64,000 bases of DNA from [Zimmermannella] faecalis ATCC 13722 (GTDB lineage: Bacteria > Actinomycetota > Actinomycetes > Actinomycetales > Microbacteriaceae). The position numbers and the translations under genes were made by a program. Below are positions 10,372 to 18,196 of this stretch, in pieces. Positions within the stretch are counted from its first letter, which is position 1; each line of letters begins with the position of its first letter. The notes beneath the pieces are model-generated. The model was not told the origin of the DNA. It did no database searches and saw only the letters and a list, made by a program, of their open reading frames with translations. The DNA is taken from the NCBI RefSeq assembly GCF_000381765.1, contig NZ_KB907080.1:62001-126000 (forward strand), read 5' to 3'.

Positions 10372-10398
10372 CGGCAACGGCAGCCTACGACCGAGACC

Positions 10399-11154
10399 TC
10401 AGGGCGCGCGCCCGGCGAGCGCCTGCGTGAGCCGGTCGGCCGCGCCGACGACGGGGTCGATGAGCTCGGTGAGCCGCGCCTCAGTGAGTCGGAGCGTCGG
10501 CCCCTGCACGCTGATCGCGCCGACGAGCTCGGCGCGGCGGTCGAACACGGGAGCCGCGATGCCGCTCGCCGCGCTCTCGCGCTCCCCCGTCGTGATCGCG
10601 AAGCCCTGCGCCCGCGTCGCGTCGACGACCCGGCGGAGCGACTCGGCGTCGACGATCGTGTCGGGCGTGAGCGGCTCCAGCGGCTCGGCGAGCACGTCGT
10701 CGAGCAGCCCCGGTGTCCAGGCGAGCAGCACGCGGCCGGTCGAGCCGACGTGGAGCGGCATGACGCGGCCGAGGCGCATTTCGCGGCGCAGCTCGTGCCG
10801 CGTCTCGACGAGGCCGATGCACACGCGCTGGCGCTGCTCGACGCGAAAGAACACCGCCGTCTCTTCGGTCTCGTCGCGAAGCTCGGTGAGGGCGGGCGAG
10901 AGGAGGTCGACGATGTCGAGTCGGCGCACGGCCGGTGCGGCCCAGTACGCCATGCGCGCGCCGATCGAGTAACGGTCATCGGTGCGGTCGAGGAAGCCCT
11001 CGGCGACGAGATTCGCGAGCAGGCGGTGCGCCGTCGAGGCGGGGATGCCCGTGGCGCGGCGAATCTCGGCCCCCGTGAGCGAGTCGTTCCGCAGCGAAAA
11101 GGCGTCGAGAATCGCGGTGATCTTCCCGAGCACCAGCAGTGGCGCTTCTTGCAT
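10399..11154 (-). CDS. IclR-family transcriptional regulator
   Basis: A 251-residue regulator with an N-terminal winged helix (residues ~8-70, with 'ATGIPASTAHRLLANLVAEGFL') and a C-terminal IclR effector domain with 'LHVGSTGRVLLAW' near residue 120 and 'GIAAPVFDRRAELVGAISVQGP' fragments near 205-225. The start is taken at ATG 11154 (MQEAPLLVL), because upstream in-frame codons add a basic tail not usual in the family. It is divergent from the permease operon and lies upstream of the acyl-CoA dehydrogenase on the same strand. It is the obvious candidate to control the cluster in response to a small acid. Confidence 0.9.
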   Translation of the reverse strand: MQEAPLLVLGKITAILDAFSLRNDSLTGAEIRRATGIPASTAHRLLANLVAEGFLDRTDDRYSIGARMAYWAAPAVRRLDIVDLLSPALTELRDETEETAVFFRVEQRQRVCIGLVETRHELRREMRLGRVMPLHVGSTGRVLLAWTPGLLDDVLAEPLEPLTPDTIVDAESLRRVVDATRAQGFAITTGERESAASGIAAPVFDRRAELVGAISVQGPTLRLTEARLTELIDPVVGAADRLTQALAGRAP

Positions 11155-11180
11155 GCGGCCAACCCTACGCGGCACCCGAG

Positions 11181-11199
11181 ATTTCCACATGGCGGAATT
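11181..11199. promoter_or_regulatory. Candidate IclR-type operator
   Basis: ATTTCC-N7-GGAATT lies midway between the divergent IclR and permease starts. The TTCC/GGAA arms resemble the palindromes bound by several IclR proteins. The assignment rests on position and form only. Confidence 0.35.
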
Positions 11200-11247
11200 G
11201 CCCTTACGATGTGAAACATTCTGTTCCCCTCAACGGAGAGGCCTGCT

Positions 11248-12714
11248 ATGCCCGAGTGGACGATCTTCGCCGTCGTCGGCGTCGCGATTGTCGGCGTTGT
11301 GCTGCTCATCGTGCGTTTCCACGTGAATCCCGTCATCGCGCTCGCGATCGGTGCCGCCTCGATCGGCCTCGGCAGCGGCCTCGGCGCGACAACCACGGTT
11401 GACACGATGGCGGCGGGCTTCGGCGAAACAATGGCCGAGGCGGGCCTCCTCATCGCGTGGGGCGTGCTCATCGGCTCGATGCTGAACCGGCTCGGCGCGG
11501 TCGAACGCCTCGTCGAGTCGCTGCTGCGGATATTCGGGCCGAAGGGTGTGCCGTACGCGATCGCCGCCTCGTTCGCGACGTATCTGCAGACGATCTTCGT
11601 CGACGTCATGATCGTCATTGCGGCACCCCTCGCGCGACGCATCGCGCCGCACCTCGGCAAGGCGGGCGTCGGCATCATGAGCGCCGTCTTCGCCGTGAGC
11701 CTCGAGACCGGAATCGCGCTCATGGTGCCCGGTATCGGCGCCGTCATGATCGCAGGTGCCCTCGGCATCCCGATCGGCCAGATGATGCTCTGGGGCTTCG
11801 TCGCGGTCGTCCCGACCGTACTCATCACGACGCTGATCCTCACGATCCTCATGCGCGCCGGCTTCTGGAACCCCGAGAAGGATGAGCTCGCGATGATCGA
11901 CGACGAGTCGGTCGTCGTCGAAGAGGCGCGCGAGACGGCGCGCTCGGTTGCCGGTGCGACCCGCGCCGTGCCGGTCGCCGCACGCCAGGGCCAGCACGAC
12001 AACCCGGCCGATACCACTACGGGCGTCGACGTCGACGAGCTCGAGCCCGCATCCGCCGACCGCTCGCGCGAGCTCTCGCTGTTCGTGCAGTTCCTCCCCC
12101 TCGTCGTCTCGCTGCTGCTCATCGCGGCCGGCGCCGTGCTCGACGTACTCGGCATCGAAATCGCCGTCATGCAGTTCCTCGGCGCGCCCGCAATCGCGCT
12201 GCTGCTCGGCGTCATCGGCACGGCGCTCATCTGCCGCTGGGCCCTGCCGAAGAACGAGCTCGAGCGCACGCTCGTGCACGGCTTCAAGGATGCGGGCCAG
12301 ATCTTCGCGCTCACGGGCGTCGGCGGTGCGCTCGCGGCGATCATCGCGGCGACCCCGCTCGGCGAACTGCTCACCGACGCGTTCGGCGCGAGCTCGTTCG
12401 CCCCGATCCTGCTCGTGTGGGTGATTGCCGCGATCCTCCACGTCGCCGTCGGCTCGGTGACCCTCTCGGCGATGACCGCCGCGGGCATCCTCGCGCCGGT
12501 CGCCGCGACGCTCGGCATCAACCCCGTGCTCATCGGCCTCGCCGCGGGCGCCGGTGCCCTGTTCCTCATTCACGTCACCTCGAACACGTTCTGGCTGCTC
12601 CAGTCGTTCCTCGGCCAGTCGGTGCGCGGCGCGCTGAAGAGCGTCACGTTCGGCGTCTCGGTGTCGTCGGTCGTCGCCCTCGGCTGCGTGCTCGCGCTGT
12701 CGGTGTTCATCTAG
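11248..12714 (+). CDS. GntP-family organic acid permease
   Basis: Polytopic inner-membrane carrier of 488 residues, with about a dozen hydrophobic segments and the GntP-like pattern 'GFGETMAEAGLLIAWGVLIG' near residues 57-76 and 'FVDVMIVIAAPLARRIAPHLGK' region near 118-140. It is longer than usual (about 440-450) because of a hydrophilic insert at about residues 215-275, rich in Asp, Glu, Ala and Arg, in the central cytoplasmic loop. RBS GGAGAGG precedes the ATG. It is the first gene of the operon with the CoA-transferase and lyase, so its substrate is probably the hydroxy or dicarboxylic acid that they activate; family members carry gluconate and related acids. Confidence 0.88.
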   Translation: MPEWTIFAVVGVAIVGVVLLIVRFHVNPVIALAIGAASIGLGSGLGATTTVDTMAAGFGETMAEAGLLIAWGVLIGSMLNRLGAVERLVESLLRIFGPKGVPYAIAASFATYLQTIFVDVMIVIAAPLARRIAPHLGKAGVGIMSAVFAVSLETGIALMVPGIGAVMIAGALGIPIGQMMLWGFVAVVPTVLITTLILTILMRAGFWNPEKDELAMIDDESVVVEEARETARSVAGATRAVPVAARQGQHDNPADTTTGVDVDELEPASADRSRELSLFVQFLPLVVSLLLIAAGAVLDVLGIEIAVMQFLGAPAIALLLGVIGTALICRWALPKNELERTLVHGFKDAGQIFALTGVGGALAAIIAATPLGELLTDAFGASSFAPILLVWVIAAILHVAVGSVTLSAMTAAGILAPVAATLGINPVLIGLAAGAGALFLIHVTSNTFWLLQSFLGQSVRGALKSVTFGVSVSSVVALGCVLALSVFI

Positions 12715-12734
12715 AGCGAAGGAGCTTCAACATC

Positions 12735-13958
12735 GTGTCCGTCCTCCCCCTCGCCGGCCTCAAGGTGCTCGAGCTCGGCAACTATATTGCGGCGCCGACC
12801 ACGGGCCGCCTGCTCGCCGACTTCGGCGCCGACGTTGTCAAGGTCGAGCGCCCGCGCACGGGTGACGAGCTGCGCCGGTGGCGGCTCGAGGCCGGCTCGA
12901 CCTCAATGCTCTACCGCACGCTCAACCGCGGCAAGCGCTCGATCGAGCTCGACCTTCGCTCGGAGTCGGGCCGCGCGGCCGTGCTCGGTCTCGCCCGCGA
13001 AGCCGACGCACTCATCGAGAACTTCCGCCCCGGCACGCTCGAGAAGTGGGGCCTCGACCCGGATACGCTCGCGAAGGAGAATCCCGGGCTCGTGATCGCT
13101 CGCGTCTCGGCATTCGGGCAGACCGGTCCGCTGGCGCCCCGGCCGGGGTTCGCGGCCGTTGCCGAGGCGTACGGCGGCATGCGCGAGCTCATTGGCGAGC
13201 CCGACCGTCCCCCGTCGCGCACGGGGTTCTCGATCGGCGACTCGGTTGCCGGCATCTACGCCGCGTTCGGGGTCGTCATGCGGCTCCTCGAGCGCCAGCG
13301 CACCGCCGACCCCGCGGCCGCCTACGGTGGCGGGCGACTCGTCGACGTTGCCCTCAACGAGGCCGTGCTCTCGCTCACGGAATCGCTCGTGCCCGACTTC
13401 ACGGCGTACGGCGTGCGTCGGCAGCGCACGGGCGGCCGCGTCGAGGGCATCGCCCCGTCAAACGCCTACCTGTGCGGCGACGGCCGGTCGATCGTCGTCG
13501 CGGGGAACGGCGACGGCATCTTCCGCCGGTACATGGGCGTCATCGGGCGGCCCGACCTCGCCGACGACCCGCGGCTCGCGTCGAACGAGGGCCGCTGGGC
13601 CCGCCGCGACGAGCTCGACGAGGCGATCGGTGCCTGGACCGGCGCACGCGCCGCGGCCGACGCCCTCGCCGAGCTCGAGGCCGCGGGCGTCCCCGCCGGC
13701 CCCATCTCGACCGCAGAAGACATCGCGGCCGACGAACAGTTCGCCGCCCGCGACATGATTCAGCGCTTCGACATCGACGACGGTGATGCCGTGCGCGAGG
13801 GCGTCGGGCTGCCCGGCATCGTGCCCGTACTCAGCGAGCGGTCGCTTCCCATCACGCATCCCGGCCCCGACCTCGGCGCGGACACCGGCGAGGTGCTGCG
13901 CGACTGGCTCGGCTGGGATGCGCCCCAAATCGCCGACCTGCTCGAGGAGCTCCGATGA
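12735..13958 (+). CDS. Class III (CaiB/BaiF) CoA-transferase
   Basis: Transfers CoA between carboxylic acids through aspartyl-CoA and glutaryl/acyl anhydride intermediates. The 407-residue protein has the family opening 'LAGLKVLELGNYIAAPTTG' region, a conserved 'KVERP', 'NRGKRSIELDLR', 'ENFRPG', and the catalytic Asp at residue 169 in IGDSVAG, the same number as in formyl-CoA transferase. The start is GTG 12735, ten bases after GAAGGAG, and the product begins MSVLPLAGL. It follows the permease by 20 bases and overlaps the lyase by 4 bases (ATGA). Likely role is activation of the imported acid to its CoA thioester. Confidence 0.92.
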   Translation: MSVLPLAGLKVLELGNYIAAPTTGRLLADFGADVVKVERPRTGDELRRWRLEAGSTSMLYRTLNRGKRSIELDLRSESGRAAVLGLAREADALIENFRPGTLEKWGLDPDTLAKENPGLVIARVSAFGQTGPLAPRPGFAAVAEAYGGMRELIGEPDRPPSRTGFSIGDSVAGIYAAFGVVMRLLERQRTADPAAAYGGGRLVDVALNEAVLSLTESLVPDFTAYGVRRQRTGGRVEGIAPSNAYLCGDGRSIVVAGNGDGIFRRYMGVIGRPDLADDPRLASNEGRWARRDELDEAIGAWTGARAAADALAELEAAGVPAGPISTAEDIAADEQFAARDMIQRFDIDDGDAVREGVGLPGIVPVLSERSLPITHPGPDLGADTGEVLRDWLGWDAPQIADLLEELR

Positions 13959-14905
13959 CCATCGCCGCCGAGACCCCGACCCCGACCGCCGAACCTGCGC
14001 CCGCGAGGATCCGCGACGTCACGCTGCGCGACGGCCTGCAGCTCACCGGCAAGCCGCTTCCCACCGAACGCAAGGTGCGGCTCGTCCGCGAGCTGCTCGC
14101 GCTCGGCGTCGAGGAGCTCGAGATCGGCTCGATGGCACGCCCCGACCTCGTGCCCGCCGTCGCCGACACTCTCGACGTCGTCGCCGCGCTGACCACCGAG
14201 GAACTCGAGCGCTGCTGGATCTGGGTCGCGACGCCCCGGCACGTCGAGCGGGCCCGCGCGGCCGGCGCGACCCGCTTTCAGTACTGCTTCAGCGCATCCG
14301 ATTCGCACAACCGCGCGAACATCGGCCGCGACACCGAGGCCTCCCTCGCGGCGATGCCCGACGCCATGGCGGCGGCCGGCGACGACGGCCAGGTACAGCT
14401 GTGCATCGCGACCTCGTTCACGTGCCCCTTTGAGGGCGTCGTGCCGATCGAGCGCGTCGCCGCGATTGTCGACGACCCGCGCACTGACGGCGCGAGCCAC
14501 GTCGTGATCGCCGACACGCTCGGCCAGGCGCACCCCGCCGACGTGCGCGAACGCGTGGGCCTCGCCGCCGAACGCCGGGGGCTTCCGGTGGTGTTCCACG
14601 GCCACGACACGTGGGGCCTCGGCGTCGCGAACGCTCTCGCCGCGGTATCGGCGGGCGCGACGACGCTCGACGGCGCGCTCGGCGGGCTCGGCGGCTGCCC
14701 GTTCGCCCCCGGCGCCTCCGGCAACACCGCGACGGAAGACCTCGCGTTCGGGCTGCGGCCCGGCTGGGCGACGCCCGAGTCGTTCGCCGAGCTCGTGCGC
14801 CTCGGCCAGGAGCTCACCTCGACGCTCGACGAGGCCGACCGCGCCCGCGTGCTCGGCGGCGCGCTGAGCGAACAGGCTCGCGCGTTCCCCTGGACGCTGC
14901 GCTGA
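13955..14905 (+). CDS. Hydroxymethylglutaryl-CoA lyase-like DRE-TIM metallolyase
   Basis: A 316-residue TIM-barrel lyase. RDVTLRDGLQ near residues 20-29 carries the catalytic Arg and metal-binding Asp; HGHDTWGLG near 215 gives the metal-binding His pair; GGLGGCPFAPGASGN carries the catalytic Cys248 of the HMG-CoA lyase signature. Characterised relatives cleave HMG-CoA to acetoacetate and acetyl-CoA, or other 3-hydroxy-3-methyl acyl-CoAs. It is translationally coupled to the CoA-transferase by a 4-base overlap. Together they suggest uptake, CoA activation and retro-Claisen cleavage of a C5/C6 branched acid. The exact substrate is not deducible. Confidence 0.9.
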   Translation: MTIAAETPTPTAEPAPARIRDVTLRDGLQLTGKPLPTERKVRLVRELLALGVEELEIGSMARPDLVPAVADTLDVVAALTTEELERCWIWVATPRHVERARAAGATRFQYCFSASDSHNRANIGRDTEASLAAMPDAMAAAGDDGQVQLCIATSFTCPFEGVVPIERVAAIVDDPRTDGASHVVIADTLGQAHPADVRERVGLAAERRGLPVVFHGHDTWGLGVANALAAVSAGATTLDGALGGLGGCPFAPGASGNTATEDLAFGLRPGWATPESFAELVRLGQELTSTLDEADRARVLGGALSEQARAFPWTLR

Positions 14906-14929
14906 GCCGAGCAGCCAGCACCACTGGCA

Positions 14930-14979
14930 CCAACGCAGTGAGGCGGCACCCCGGTTGGGGTGCCGCCTCACTGCGTTGG
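14930..14979. terminator. Bidirectional terminator between convergent lyase and nrdE
   Basis: A perfect 23-bp stem (14930-14952 with 14957-14979) and a 4-base GGTT loop. It sits 24 bases after the lyase stop and 25 bases beyond the nrdE stop on the other strand. Unusually long and G/C-rich, with no clear U-run. Confidence 0.85.
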
Positions 14980-15004
14980 CCAGGTTCGGCCGCCGGTCGG
15001 CGAG

Positions 15005-17146
15005 CTACAGCATGCAGCTCACGCAGCCCTCGACCTCGGTTCCTTCGAGCGCGAGCTGACGCAGGCGGATGTAGTAGATCGTCTTGATGCCCTTCGTCCA
15101 CGCGTAGATCTGCGCGCGGTTGATGTCGCGCGTGGTCGCGCTGTCCTTAAAGAACAGCGTGAGCGACATGCCCTGGTCGACGTGCTGCGTCGCCTCGGCG
15201 TAGGTGTCGATGATCTTCTCGGGGCCGACCTCGTAGGCGTCCTGGAAGTAGTCGAGGTTCTCGTTGTTCATGAAGGGCGCCGGGTAATACACGCGCCCGA
15301 TCTTGCCTTCCTTACGAATCTCGATCTTCGACGCGATCGGGTGGATCGACGACGTCGAGTTGTTGATGTACGAGATCGAACCCGTCGGCGGCACAGCCTG
15401 GAGGTTGCGGTTGTACATGCCGTGCTGCTGCACAAGCGCCTTGAGCTCGCGCCAGTCGTCCTGCGTCGGGATGTGGTGGTTCGCGAAGAGCTCGCGCACG
15501 CGCTCGGTCTTCGGGGCCCACTCGCCGTCAGTGTACTTGTCGAAGAACTCGCCCGACGCGTACTTCGAGTTCTCGAAGCCGCGGAAGCGAACGCCGCGCT
15601 CGCGGGCGATCTCCATCGACTCACGGATCGCGTGGTAGACGACCGTGTAGAAGTACATGTTCGTGAAGTCGAGGCCCTCTTCGGAGCCGTAGTGCACGTG
15701 CTCGCGGCCGAGGTACCCGTGGAGGTTCATCTGGCCGAGGCCGATCGCGTGCGACCCGTCGTTGCCCTCGCGGATCGACGGCACCGAGTCAATGCTCGAC
15801 ATGTCGCTCACTGCGGTGAGGGCGCGGATCGCGGTACCGATCGCCTTGCCGAGGTCGTCGCTGTCCATCGCGAGCGCGATGTTCATCGAGCCGAGGTTGC
15901 ACGAGATGTCCTCACCGACGTGGTCGTAGGTGAGGTCGTCGTGGTAGGTCGACGGCGAGTTCACCTGGAGGATCTCGCTGCAGAGGTTCGACATGTTGAT
16001 GCGGCCCTCGATGGGGTTCGCGCGGTTCACGGTGTCCTCATACACGATGTACGGGTAGCCCGACTCGAACTGGATCTCGGCAAGGGTCTGGAAGAACTGG
16101 CGCGCGTCGATCTTCTGCTTGCGGATGTTCGCGTTGTCGACCATCTCGTAGTAGTGCTCGGTGATCGAGATGTCGCCGAAGGGCTTGCCGTACTCACGCT
16201 CGACGTCGTACGGCGAGAAGAGGTACATCGGCTCCTTGCGCTTCGCGAGCTGGAACGTGATGTCGGGCACGACGACGCCGAGCGACAGCGTCTTGATGCG
16301 GATCTTCTCGTCGGCGTTCTCGCGCTTCGTGTCGAGGAACCGCATGATGTCGGGGTGGTGCGCGCTGAGGTAGACAGCACCCGCGCCCTGACGCGCGCCG
16401 AGCTGGTTCGCGTAGCTGAAGCTGTCTTCGAGCAGCTTCATGATCGGGATGATGCCGCTCGACTGGTTTTCGATCTGCTTGATCGGGGCGCCGGCCTCTC
16501 GCACGTTGCTGAGGCTGAAGGCCACGCCGCCGCCGCGCTTCGAGAGCTGCAGGGCCGAGTTGATCGAGCGACCGATCGACTCCATGTTGTCTTCGATACG
16601 CAGGAGGAAGCACGAAACGTACTCGCCGCGCTGCTTCTTGCCGACGTTGAGGAAGGTCGGGGTGGCCGGCTGGAAGCGGCCCGAAATCATCTCGTCGAGG
16701 AGCGCAGTGGCGAGCTGCTCGTCACCCTGCGCGAGGCCGAGCGACACCATGAGCACGCGGTCTTCGAAGCGCTCGAGGTAGCGGCCGCCGTCGAACGTCT
16801 TGAGTGCGTACGAGGTGTAGAACTTGAACGCGCCGAGGAACGTCGGGAAGCGGAACTTCGCCTTGAACGCGCGGTCGCGCAGCTTGCTGATGAAGTCGAT
16901 CGAGTACTGCTCGATAACCTCGCGCTCGTAGTACTCGTTGTCGACGAGGTAGGTGAGGCGCTCCTCGAGGTCGTGGAAGAACACCGTGTTCTGGTTCACG
17001 TGCTGCAGGAAGTACTCCCGCGCCGCCTCGCGGTCCTTGTCGAACTGGATGCGCCCCTCAGCGTCGTAGAGGTTGAGCATCGCGTTGAGCGCGTGATAGT
17101 CGATGCCCGAACTCTGGCCCTTCTTCGGCGCCTCGATCGTGATCAC
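15005..17146 (-). CDS. nrdE: Class Ib ribonucleotide reductase, large subunit
   Basis: Reduces ribonucleoside diphosphates to deoxyribonucleotides. The 713-residue length is normal for NrdE. The active-site cysteines are in 'YVSCFLL' and 'SNLCSEI', and the C-terminal redox pair is CVSC in the last eight residues. The start is GTG 17146, which overlaps the nrdI stop as GTGA; the product then begins [10 protein letters not shown]. The longer upstream frame only runs through nrdI. Last gene of nrdHIE on this strand. No nrdF follows: 25 bases downstream is a terminator and then a convergent gene, so the radical-bearing small subunit must be encoded elsewhere. Confidence 0.97.
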   Translation of the reverse strand: MITIEAPKKGQSSGIDYHALNAMLNLYDAEGRIQFDKDREAAREYFLQHVNQNTVFFHDLEERLTYLVDNEYYEREVIEQYSIDFISKLRDRAFKAKFRFPTFLGAFKFYTSYALKTFDGGRYLERFEDRVLMVSLGLAQGDEQLATALLDEMISGRFQPATPTFLNVGKKQRGEYVSCFLLRIEDNMESIGRSINSALQLSKRGGGVAFSLSNVREAGAPIKQIENQSSGIIPIMKLLEDSFSYANQLGARQGAGAVYLSAHHPDIMRFLDTKRENADEKIRIKTLSLGVVVPDITFQLAKRKEPMYLFSPYDVEREYGKPFGDISITEHYYEMVDNANIRKQKIDARQFFQTLAEIQFESGYPYIVYEDTVNRANPIEGRINMSNLCSEILQVNSPSTYHDDLTYDHVGEDISCNLGSMNIALAMDSDDLGKAIGTAIRALTAVSDMSSIDSVPSIREGNDGSHAIGLGQMNLHGYLGREHVHYGSEEGLDFTNMYFYTVVYHAIRESMEIARERGVRFRGFENSKYASGEFFDKYTDGEWAPKTERVRELFANHHIPTQDDWRELKALVQQHGMYNRNLQAVPPTGSISYINNSTSSIHPIASKIEIRKEGKIGRVYYPAPFMNNENLDYFQDAYEVGPEKIIDTYAEATQHVDQGMSLTLFFKDSATTRDINRAQIYAWTKGIKTIYYIRLRQLALEGTEVEGCVSCML

Positions 17147-17562
17147 GTCGTCGCGAGTGTCGGTTGTTGTTGCCAAAACTGGTCCAATCCCTGAGAAACG
17201 TTCTGCACGTCTTCGGTCGTGCCGAAGACTTCGAAGCGATAGAGCACGGGCACCCCGCACTTCGCGGCAATGACGTCTGCCGCGAGTCCGTAGGCTCGCC
17301 CAAAGTTGGTGTTCCCGGCGCCGATGACGCCGCGAAGCAGGTCACGGTTCTCAACGACGTTGAGGAACTTAATGACCTGCTTCGGGACTGCGGTCTTCGG
17401 TGTACCCCCGCCGTAGGTGGGAACGATGAGCACGTATGGCTCGTCGGCGAGGATCGTGGGTTCGTAGGTGTAGAGCGGGATGCGGCTCGCCTCGCGCCCC
17501 AGTTTGGTCACAAACCGGTGCGTGTTTCCCGATGCACTCGAGAAGTAGATGAGGGCGGGCAC
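17143..17562 (-). CDS. nrdI: Flavodoxin-like NrdI, class Ib RNR cofactor protein
   Basis: FMN protein that supplies the oxidant for assembling the dimanganese-tyrosyl radical in NrdF. The 139-residue product starts [17 protein letters not shown] after a GTG at 17562; [10 protein letters not shown] is the FMN phosphate loop. 'VPTYGGG' near residue 50 and '[11 protein letters not shown]' near 85 are also NrdI-typical. A GGGAG site lies a few bases upstream of the GTG. It overlaps nrdE by GTGA and follows nrdH by 16 bases. Confidence 0.95.
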   Translation of the reverse strand: MPALIYFSSASGNTHRFVTKLGREASRIPLYTYEPTILADEPYVLIVPTYGGGTPKTAVPKQVIKFLNVVENRDLLRGVIGAGNTNFGRAYGLAADVIAAKCGVPVLYRFEVFGTTEDVQNVSQGLDQFWQQQPTLATT

Positions 17563-17578
17563 ACGATCATCTCCCGAG

Positions 17579-17815
17579 CTACGCCGTGCGCAGCTGCGCG
17601 AGTTCGGTGATCTTGTCGGGGCGGAAGCCCGACCACGAGTCGTCTTCGGTGACGACAACGGGGGCCTGCAGGTAGCCGAGGGCCTTCACGGCCTCGAGCG
17701 CCTTGTCGTCGGCCGAGACGTCGAACACCTCGTACTCGATGCCCTGGTTGTCGAGGGCCCGGTAGGTCGCGGTGCACTGAACGCACGACGGCTTGCTGTA
17801 CACGGAAACGGTCAT
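17579..17815 (-). CDS. nrdH: NrdH-redoxin
   Basis: Glutaredoxin-like electron donor for class Ib reductase. The 78-residue protein has the redox motif CVQC at residues 11-14, a short thioredoxin fold, 'QAPVVV' with the cis-proline, and the NrdH-type 'WSGFRPDKI' near the end. It is the first gene of nrdHIE; its promoter region carries tandem NrdR boxes. Confidence 0.97.
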   Translation of the reverse strand: MTVSVYSKPSCVQCTATYRALDNQGIEYEVFDVSADDKALEAVKALGYLQAPVVVTEDDSWSGFRPDKITELAQLRTA

Positions 17816-17900
17816 CGCTACTGCCTATCTAAACGGGATCTGTTGGGATCAACGAGGTGAAATCTTGGGGAAGTGGCACTGTGCCGGCGAACCCGCCGAG

Positions 17901-17947
17901 CCACTAGATGTTGTGTTGCAAGAATCTAACACCACTACATCTCGGAT
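17901..17947 (-). promoter_or_regulatory. Tandem NrdR boxes upstream of nrdH
   Basis: CCACTAGATGTTGTGT (17901-17916) matches the published NrdR consensus acaCwAtATaTwgtgt at 13 of 16 positions. CCACTACATCTCGGAT (17932-17947) is a weaker copy, 10 of 16. They start 31 bp apart, the three-turn spacing typical of NrdR pairs. They lie 86 bp upstream of nrdH, so repression of nrdHIE by NrdR (not in this window) is expected. Confidence 0.8.
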
Positions 17948-17960
17948 TACAAGCGTGTAA

Positions 17961-18035
17961 TTATCCACATGTGCATCCACAGACACACGGCGTGTCTGCA
18001 CAGGTTTTCGCCGCTTTTCCACAAGGCCTCCACAG
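17961..18035. promoter_or_regulatory. Cluster of DnaA-box-like sites
   Basis: TTATCCACA (17961-17969) is a perfect consensus DnaA box. TTTTCCACA (18015-18023) fits TTWTNCACA. TGCATCCACA (17972-17981) and CCTCCACAG (18027-18035) are weaker relatives, all in the same orientation. They lie in the 381-bp gap between nrdH and the Mur ligase, beyond the NrdR boxes. There are no replication genes nearby, so regulation of nrd or DnaA titration is more likely than an origin. Confidence 0.6.
17980..17998. promoter_or_regulatory. Inverted repeat CAGACAC-N5-GTGTCTG
   Basis: A perfect 7-bp dyad lying inside the DnaA-box cluster, about 200 bp before the Mur ligase. The rest of the 17816-18196 gap shows no credible gene; the short open frames there are interrupted by the regulatory sites described. 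Confidence 0.4.
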
Positions 18036-18196
18036 TTCGATACACAGTGCTGCCACGAGTGGAACACGAGCCTCCGACATGCAAAAATGCGCGCCGACGA
18101 GCGCCAAAAATTAGCGACGTTCACCGTGTCACCCGCACGTTCCCCGCCCGATCCACTAGCGTTCGGTACGGCCACATCCCGTCAGACGGAGCACCC

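Noticed and set aside
9340-11214. 624-residue open frame on the plus strand
   Set aside because: Covers the acyl-CoA dehydrogenase and IclR genes in antisense, both of which have clear motifs on the other strand.
14960-17194. 744-residue open frame on the plus strand
   Set aside because: It is the antisense of nrdE. High G+C leaves this frame open; the product is Arg/Val/Glu-rich with no family features.
17901-18060. Replication origin
   Set aside because: Only two good DnaA boxes, no dnaA, dnaN or gyrase genes and no clear A/T-rich unwinding element; a regulatory role is more economical.
17849-18175. 108-residue open frame over the nrd control region
   Set aside because: It covers the NrdR and DnaA sites, has no RBS and unusual codon use.
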